Source: Niebla homalea (taxonomy: Eukaryota; Ascomycota; Lecanoromycetes; Lecanorales; Ramalinaceae). From it: DNA of 64,000 nucleotides. The notes below the pieces were generated by a model. It was not told where the DNA came from. It did not search any database and worked only from the letters and a program-made list of their open reading frames with translations. How positions within the stretch are numbered: the stretch's first letter is position 1; every line of letters starts with the position of its first letter. Location of the stretch: the NCBI GenBank assembly GCA_019925105.1, contig JAHGAU010000001.1, forward strand, positions 1,364,001-1,428,000, written 5' to 3'. This document shows, piece after piece, positions 58,088 to 64,000 of the stretch. The translations under genes were made by a program, and so were the position numbers.

Positions 58088-59151
58088 GCCGAATTCTCTC
58101 TGTAAAAGTAACCCAGAACGTCGATAGATAGGAAATTTGCAAAGTATGGGTAGAGGTCGCAGGACTACGAACATGAACAATTGATCCAGAGAATTGGACT
58201 GTAGCTCAATCATTCAAAGAAGCCTAAAACAAATGATTGCTCTCTATGTCGGGCAACACACGCCTTTTAAGTCAAAAGAGACTTCCACAGTTGTCGGTCC
58301 TCACCTGAGATTACGACAATTCTGTCCGATTACAGATGTGCAATTTAACTTGAGCTTTGAACCTCAAGGATGGCAACCTGTGGGAGTCGTTCACCTACCG
58401 AAAATCATTAGAATGCATTATTGGTTGTGAATTAACTTATTGCACATGTAGTTTTTCGTAGAGGATCACGTGATCTGGTGCGATTTTCGTGAACTAGCCA
58501 CAGCACCAAGAGTATACTCCAGAGTACTTCTTTGGTATTCTTAACCAGATGCCTTTAGTTTACTGGAACCTTTACTGCTGGCAAGACCATTGCCATTGTA
58601 AGTTTGGCACAGGTTCATATCATGAAGACACTCCAACGACTGGAAGTATGTCCAACAAGGAGACTTTGTACCAATGTTGGATTACTTGTCTAAAACGGAC
58701 AACCACTTTGGTCGTGAAGGCTCTAATAATTTCGCCTTTTGATGCTGGCTTAGAACACGTGCTCTCTAAGCTTACTCTGCAATTCACTCTGTCCATAATA
58801 TTAGAGGCTGTCTTGAAGGACTCGTGGCCAAAGGAAATGTGCGCCGATTGACTTGTTCCCGTAACAAGAGCCATGGTAACTAGACTTTCTTTGGTCAAGA
58901 ATTTCTATGAAATTTCACCAGGACTCAAGCAGAGCCCAAATAAGGTTCAGTGCAAGGCCCATACTGTAGACAGAAGTACGAACCAAGCCGGTCGTCATTG
59001 ATAAAAATTGACGGGCCACAGTTGCGCCTTCCTGCGGGCAAGCCCTGGTGCACCTCGCACCACCGTCGGGATGCCCCTGATTTCACGACCGCATATTACG
59101 ATTCTAGACTTGAGCTTTCTTTTATCACAACCCATATATCATTAAACCAGC
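58088..59151. promoter_or_regulatory. Upstream region of TRM10 and TPS1 (divergent), no gene recognised
   Basis: About 1.06 kb between two divergent genes. A 100-residue plus-strand frame (58549-58851) has no family resemblance. One stress-response element core CCCCT lies at 59074-59078, about 75 bp before the TPS1 start, which would fit stress control of trehalose synthesis, but a single 5-bp match is weak. Confidence 0.4.
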
Positions 59152-60897
59152 ATGGCCCCCATGTTAGCAACCCCTAAGCCAACCTCACGTCTGCTTCTGG
59201 CCTCGAATCGTCTTCCGGTGACTGTTACTCGAAACGAGACTGACGAGTATGAATTTGGAGAAGGTACAGGTGGCCTCGTCAGTGGACTGCGTGGGCTTTC
59301 AAAGAGCACCCAATTTCTTTGGTATGGGTGGCCTGGCCTTGAGGTATCAGAAGGCGAGACAGGTCCTTTGGCTGCCAAATTGAAAGAGAGATTTGGTGTT
59401 GTGCCCATCTATCTCGACGACAATCAAGCAGACTCTTACTACAATGGATTTTCGAGTACGTATGCACCAAGGTGTTGCGTTTGATGACCGATTTGACCTC
59501 TTCTAGACGGGATTCTATGGCCACTTCTTCACTACCACCCAGGAGAGATCACCTTCACCGAGGACAGCTGGCAGGCCTATAAAGCTGTTAATAAGAAGTT
59601 CGCCCAAGCGATCGCGAGAGACGCAGAAGACGGTGATCTTGTTTGGGTCCATGACTACCATTTGATGTTACTGCCAGAAATGCTGCGAGACGAAGTGGGC
59701 AGCGACAAGACGATTAGGATCGGCTTTTTCCTGCATACACCCTTCCCCAGCTCCGAGCTATACCGTATACTGCCTGTTCGCAATGAGATCCTGAGCGGCT
59801 TGTTGCACTCTGATTTAATTGGTTTCCACACCAATGACTATGCCCGACATTTCCTTAGCTCATGCGCCATCGTACTGTGAGATCTCATGTGTCCTCATGT
59901 ACAAGAGCACCCTGCTGAGGGGAATATAGTGGCCTTCAAACCTCAACACGGACGGTAATCCATAAAGACAGGACCGTCCACGTTGGCGCCTTTCCCATCG
60001 GTATTGAGCCAAAGAGATTTATCAAGACGCTAGCCACAGCCATGGTTCGGGAGCGTATTGCTGAGCTTGCATCCGAGTTCGAGGGTAAAAAGGTCATGGT
60101 TGGCGTTGACAGGATGGATTACGTCAAAGGAATCCCGCAGAAGCTGCGCGCGTTCGAGATCTTTCTGAACGACCACCCGGAGTGTGTGGGATCGGTCGTC
60201 CTCATTCAGATTGCGGTCCCCACTAGGGGCGACGTCGAGGAATACCAGAATCTGAGAGCTCTTGTCAACGAGCTCATTGGACGAATCAACGGGAGATTTG
60301 GTGAGAGGCTGCAAGTCTCCTTGACTTGAATGGCGACAAGATTCGGACGCAGATACTGATCGTATTCGCAGGCACCTTCGAATACATGCCGATCCATTTC
60401 ATGCATCAATCAGTGCCTTTCCAAGAACTCGTGGCGCTATACGCCGTATCTGAGGTATGCATTGTGTCGTCGACACGGGATGGCATGAATCTCGTATCGT
60501 TCGAGTACATTGCTTGCCAGCGTGAACGACACGGATCCTTGATATTGTCTGAATTTGCAGGAAGCGCCAAAAGCTTGAGCGGCTCGATAGTGGTAAACCC
60601 ATGGAACGTTTACGAGATGGCAAGAGCAATCGATATTGCTTATCACATGCCCGAAGGAGAACGACGAGAACGTTTTGACAAGATGGACGATCATGTGCAG
60701 AAGTTCACGAGGTCAGCACCCACGTTACCTTGTAAGAAGGACATGGAGATCTATGCTGACAAATCATACATTGCAGTGCATTCTGGGGAAAAAGCTTCGT
60801 AGACACGCTCACCAAGATTGGGAATGAATTGGTCATGGAAGAGAGGCTTTGGATGAATCCAAAAGAACGGAACATTGACTGGCAAGGATATGACTGA
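59152..60897 (+). CDS. TPS1: Alpha,alpha-trehalose-phosphate synthase (UDP-forming), GT20
   Basis: Makes trehalose-6-phosphate from UDP-glucose and glucose-6-phosphate, the first step of trehalose synthesis. Exons 59152-59455, 59507-59876, 59930-60300, 60372-60711 and 60777-60897 encode 501 residues with all phases closing. It opens with LLLASNRLPVTVTRNETDEY and the GGLVSGLRGL loop that binds glucose-6-phosphate. Next are LWPLLHYHPGE, the VWVHDYHLMLLPEMLR block, RIGFFLHTPFPSSELYRILP and LLHSDLIGFHTNDYARHFLS. The C-terminal domain has VGVDRMDYVKGIPQKL, QIAVPTRGDVEEYQNLR, and VSSTRDGMNLVSFEYIACQ. After that comes ILSEFAGSAKSLSGSIVVNP, then the last exon. No phosphatase domain is fused, so it is a Tps1-type single-domain protein. 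Confidence 0.97.
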
Positions 60898-61119
60898 GTA
60901 ATGGATCGCTAGAAAGCCGACCAACCTTCCTTAGCCCTATGAACAGAAGCGGGTCCTATTTTATCATCAACTTACCTCAGGAGCCATTTCACACTTTCCA
61001 AGACCAATTGACCTCTTGATGCGCCCAGTCCCTCTCTTACTCCCCACGTTGGAAGCTTTGGGATCAGGATGTATTCGATAGAGTGATTCGAGGGTCAAGT
61101 ATTCGTCAAGTCAAGCTTG

Positions 61120-61599
61120 TCAGCTGACTTGCTTTTTCTCCCATTCCTCTGGCGTAAAACATTTAGGGGTCCAGGCATGAATGGCAGCAATCTCTTCTTT
61201 CAGGGTCGAATTCACTAAACGATGTCTAGCCAAGGTGTTCTTCTTCTCGAACTGTGAAGATACAATCATTGCCTGAAACATCTGGCCACAGCCGCCTGGA
61301 TGGTGATCTTAATTTAGAGTGATTTTAGCAGGGGAGGACACTCATTTACCAGACATATCCTCTATATCTACGTGCTGTGCCCCTAGTTTCTGTTCGAGTG
61401 TCTTCTGTAGTGACCCAGCAGTTACACCAGTCGTGTTGGCGACAGTCTCAGCTTGGGCGTCCGTTTCAGCTGCTTTGGGAGCATCGGCAGCCAGAGACTG
61501 GGACGTGCTCATGCTGGGCTTTGCGGCGGCAAGCCGAACGGATTGCTTCGAGTTTGCCGGACGCTGTCGTAACAAGTAGGGTGCAAAGACACGCCGCAT
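61120..61599 (-). CDS. BolA-domain protein, probably mitochondrial
   Basis: BolA proteins bind monothiol glutaredoxins and help deliver Fe-S clusters. Exons 61599-61350 and 61295-61120 encode 141 residues. The N-terminus MRRVFAPYLLRQRPANSKQS is Arg-rich without acidic residues, a mitochondrial presequence. The BolA fold starts near LQKTLEQKLGAQHVDIEDMS and continues GGCGQMFQAMIVSSQFEKKN, with the conserved Cys in GGCGQMF. RHRLVN contains the invariant His, and HAWTPKCFTPEEWEK ends the protein. The fold and the Cys-containing loop suggest the Bol3/BOLA3 or Bol1 type, which I cannot separate by eye. The gene converges on TPS1, with 222 bp between stops. Confidence 0.92.
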
Positions 61600-62147
61600 C
61601 TAATTAACACAATTTGCAGGAGGTGAGCCGGTAAATTTGAAGAGGATGAAAAATGTGGTACATCGATTACTACCACATATCATAGAATACTAGGTGATTT
61701 CGTCATTCCACTTTATTCCAATGATAGTTTTATCATAAACGCCAGAGAATTTAGCCATGTGGCTCCCCCAGGCGCCCGGGAATGCCCGCACCTCGCCTAT
61801 TTGGTCGTTCTTGGAATCACGGCAAGGCGGAGCAGTTTGCTGATCGATCTAAGAATAAACTCATAACATCTAACATATGGCTGTGCCAATAGTTGGCGCC
61901 GATTGGGACGAGTGAGGCATGAAAATACGTCTCGGACCTTCAAGCTTTTGTCTCTTGTTTTGACTCTATGGCTTTTTCATCCTGAAGCTTGCACGCTTCA
62001 ACGTTTACACACTCGACGTCTCACAAAGACAGCTATGGCCATTCCTTGAGCCTCGAGGCTTTCGCCTTTTGGAGCTTTGCATACACACAGCCTGTCCAGT
62101 GGTCCTAGACCTATCTGCCTGCGCGCCTGAGGCTTTCCAACATCAGG
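61600..62147. promoter_or_regulatory. Upstream region of the BolA and SKT5-like genes
   Basis: About 550 bp between two divergent starts, no gene recognised. An additional 5' exon of the SKT5-like gene could lie here; I found none that is convincing. Confidence 0.4.
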
Positions 62148-64000
62148 ATGACGCATCAACAGAGGCAGAACTCGTCCCGCCTGAGTGCTACCTTTATACC
62201 AGGAGGTACGGACGATTTTTACATGCCCGAAGTGATATCGCCTTCTCCCCAACGGTAAGATTCTTCTAAGGTGCCACCCCACCTATCCCTCGAAATGCTA
62301 AAGATTGCCCCAGCGTTACTCCAGAGGTCCCAGAAAAGATACAGGACAATCTTGCGCATCTGGAACTCGAAGCGTCGCCTGCCAATCGTCTTTCCGGGCT
62401 GCAGTCTCCATCTCCCATCGAGCCACGGCATGGCTCTGTTGCCAGCTCCGTACAGAGTCATTCCACTCTGACCAATCTAGACCAACCAACCTTCTCCCCC
62501 TTCCCCCCCTTGCGCAACCGACCAGCAAATGTGCCGCCTTCTGATGAAGAAAAGGAAGCAGTCTTGGAGAAGGCTCGTCTGCCAGTATTGAGTGCCAATG
62601 ACCCAGAGGTGCAGCTAAGCTGGGCGCAAGACACTCTTGCTTTTGTCGAGATTGCTTCGCAATATGAAGCAAGAACATCTTCAAATCCATCTTCTCGGCC
62701 TCAGACACCAAGCGTAGAACATCAATTACGCGTCGATGCCGTCAATGTAGTATCATTCCTGGCTGACCAGTCTCATCCCAAGGCGGAGTTTTTGAGGGGT
62801 ACGTGGCTAGAATTTGGCAAGTTCGGATTCAGGATGGACAAGAAGGAAGCATTTCGCTGCTACCAGAGAGCAGCGCAAAGAGGTTATGCGAGAGCCGAAT
62901 ATCGAATGGGCATGCAATTCGAGAATTCGAACGAGCCAGATAAAGCGCTGAAGCACTACCGATTGGGGGTAGAGGCAGGAGATTCTGCCTCCAACTATCG
63001 CATTGGCATGATGACGCTACTAGGGCAACACAACCAGCCTCTTGACTACGCGAAGGGAATCAAGATGATTAGTTATGCGGCAGAGACGGCTGATGAGAAT
63101 GCGCCTCAAGGAGCGTATGTGTTTGGCATGCTTCAATCCAGAGAGCTGACACAGGTTTCTGTGCCGGAACAACTTCTTGCTCTTAATACATCGGGGTCTC
63201 GCTACAATATCGAAAAAGCTGCCTACCTTGGTTTTGCGAAGGCGCAGGCTAAGATGGGTGTAGCTTATGAACTCTGTCAACTCGGTTGCGATTTCAATCC
63301 TGCCCTTTCCCTTCACTACAACGCTCTAGCATCTCGGCAGGGAGAGGCCGAAGCGGACATGTCCATTAGCAAATGGTTTCTCTGCGGATACGAAGGCGTT
63401 TTTGACAAGAATGAGGAACTCGCCTTTACTTATGCTCAGAGAGCCGCTCAAAGTAGACTTGCGAATGCCGAATTTGCGATGGGCTACTTCTACGAGGTTG
63501 GGATCTATGTCCGTGTGGACTTGAAAGCCTCCAGGTCGTGGTATGAGAAAGCCGCAGACAATGGTAACAAAGATGCTGCTTCGAGGATTGATGGCATCGC
63601 CCGCTCCAAGACCTTATCGCGGAAAGATCATGAGCAGACGGCAGTCGCCAAAATCAAATCCCAATACGGTTCGCACAGGGGAAAACGGCCGGAACGATTC
63701 AAGCAGCCTGAGACAATGCCTACGATTTCAGATGACACTCTTGATATGCCTGAGCCCAGGTTGCCCCCCCCCCGGCAGCAGCAAGGACCGCCGTATCCAG
63801 GGGGCCATGGTACTCAAGGCTTCGGTACTAGGCCCCTCTCGACTGCTCCGTATCCTGTAGACAATGATCGAGGTCGGCCTCCTCCACAGGCAAGACCCCT
63901 GACCGGGCCGACATATCAGAATTATGCACCACCTGGCCGTGGATCAAATATGGCCCCCATGTCCCCGGCTAAAGGGGACTTGTCCTACGGAGACAGCAAC
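62148..64000 (+). CDS. SKT5/Chs4-like Sel1-repeat protein, chitin synthase activator family (3' end outside window)
   Basis: SKT5/Chs4 proteins bring class IV chitin synthase to the membrane and activate it. Exons 62148-62205 and 62271 to the window end give at least 596 residues, still open at the edge. Exon 1 encodes MTHQQRQNSSRLSATFIPGG, the first ATG in frame after a stop. A ~110-residue disordered region precedes the folded part, which starts LEKARLPVLSANDPEVQLSW and AQDTLAFVEIA. Sel1-like repeats follow, with LEFGKFGFRMDKKEAFRCYQ, RAAQRGYARAEYRMGMQFE, AKAQAKMGVAYELCQLGCDF and FAMGYFYEVGIYVRVDLKAS. The tail is Pro/Gly/Gln-rich. A run of ten C bases is at about 63764-63774. Which of the several SKT5-family paralogs this is remains open. 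Confidence 0.85.

Noticed and set aside
58549..58898. Overlapping frames on both strands in the TRM10-TPS1 gap
   Set aside because: Neither resembles a known family; no splice partners; probably chance frames.

Overview
The window is nuclear DNA of a filamentous ascomycete (Pezizomycotina). Genes are dense and lie on both strands, and most are split by short GT-AG introns of about 50-65 nt. The products are fungal house-keeping proteins (ATG9, SKN7, MSH2, VID27, TPS1, an SKT5-like Sel1 protein, a GH18 chitinase). One retroelement carries the C-to-T signature of repeat-induced point mutation (RIP), a Pezizomycotina trait. The class cannot be fixed from sequence alone. I saw no rRNA, convincing tRNA or CRISPR.

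Layout. 1-11.3 kb: the 3' end of a SURF6/Rrp14 gene, a many-intron chitinase, the Golgi protein VPS74, a head-to-head pair of complex I genes (mitochondrial acyl carrier protein and the 23-kDa Fe-S subunit), a gene-poor stretch of 2.9 kb, and a conserved-looking protein of unknown function. 11.95-17.79 kb: a complete Ty1/copia LTR retrotransposon on the minus strand, with both LTRs, a 5-bp target duplication and a polypurine tract. Its interior has collapsed to AT-rich sequence in which CpA and TpG are almost gone. 17.9-40.3 kb: MSH2, whose start codon is only 147 bp from the element, then GPI1, a small membrane-protein ORF, ATG9, a mitoferrin-type carrier, a MIT-AAA ATPase, an RBR ubiquitin ligase, COG6 and AP-1 beta. 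41-49.4 kb: a DEK_C/HIRIP3-like chromatin protein, eIF2B epsilon, SKN7, and a Prx5-type peroxiredoxin divergent from SKN7. 49.8-64 kb: NIF3, OXR1, VID27, mitochondrial uS17, TRM10, trehalose-6-phosphate synthase, a BolA protein, and an SKT5-like gene that runs off the end.

The genes are mostly independent, but some neighbours make functional sense. The complex I pair shares a 288-bp promoter. The oxidative-stress regulator SKN7 shares its upstream region with a peroxiredoxin. Three Golgi trafficking genes (VPS74, COG6, AP-1 beta) fall in one window, which may be chance. The most notable structural feature is the RIP-mutated copia element next to the MSH2 promoter, with sharp mutation boundaries inside the element. 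Exon models were built by eye from reading frame, splice sites and remembered family sequences. Nearly all close in frame; exceptions are stated.
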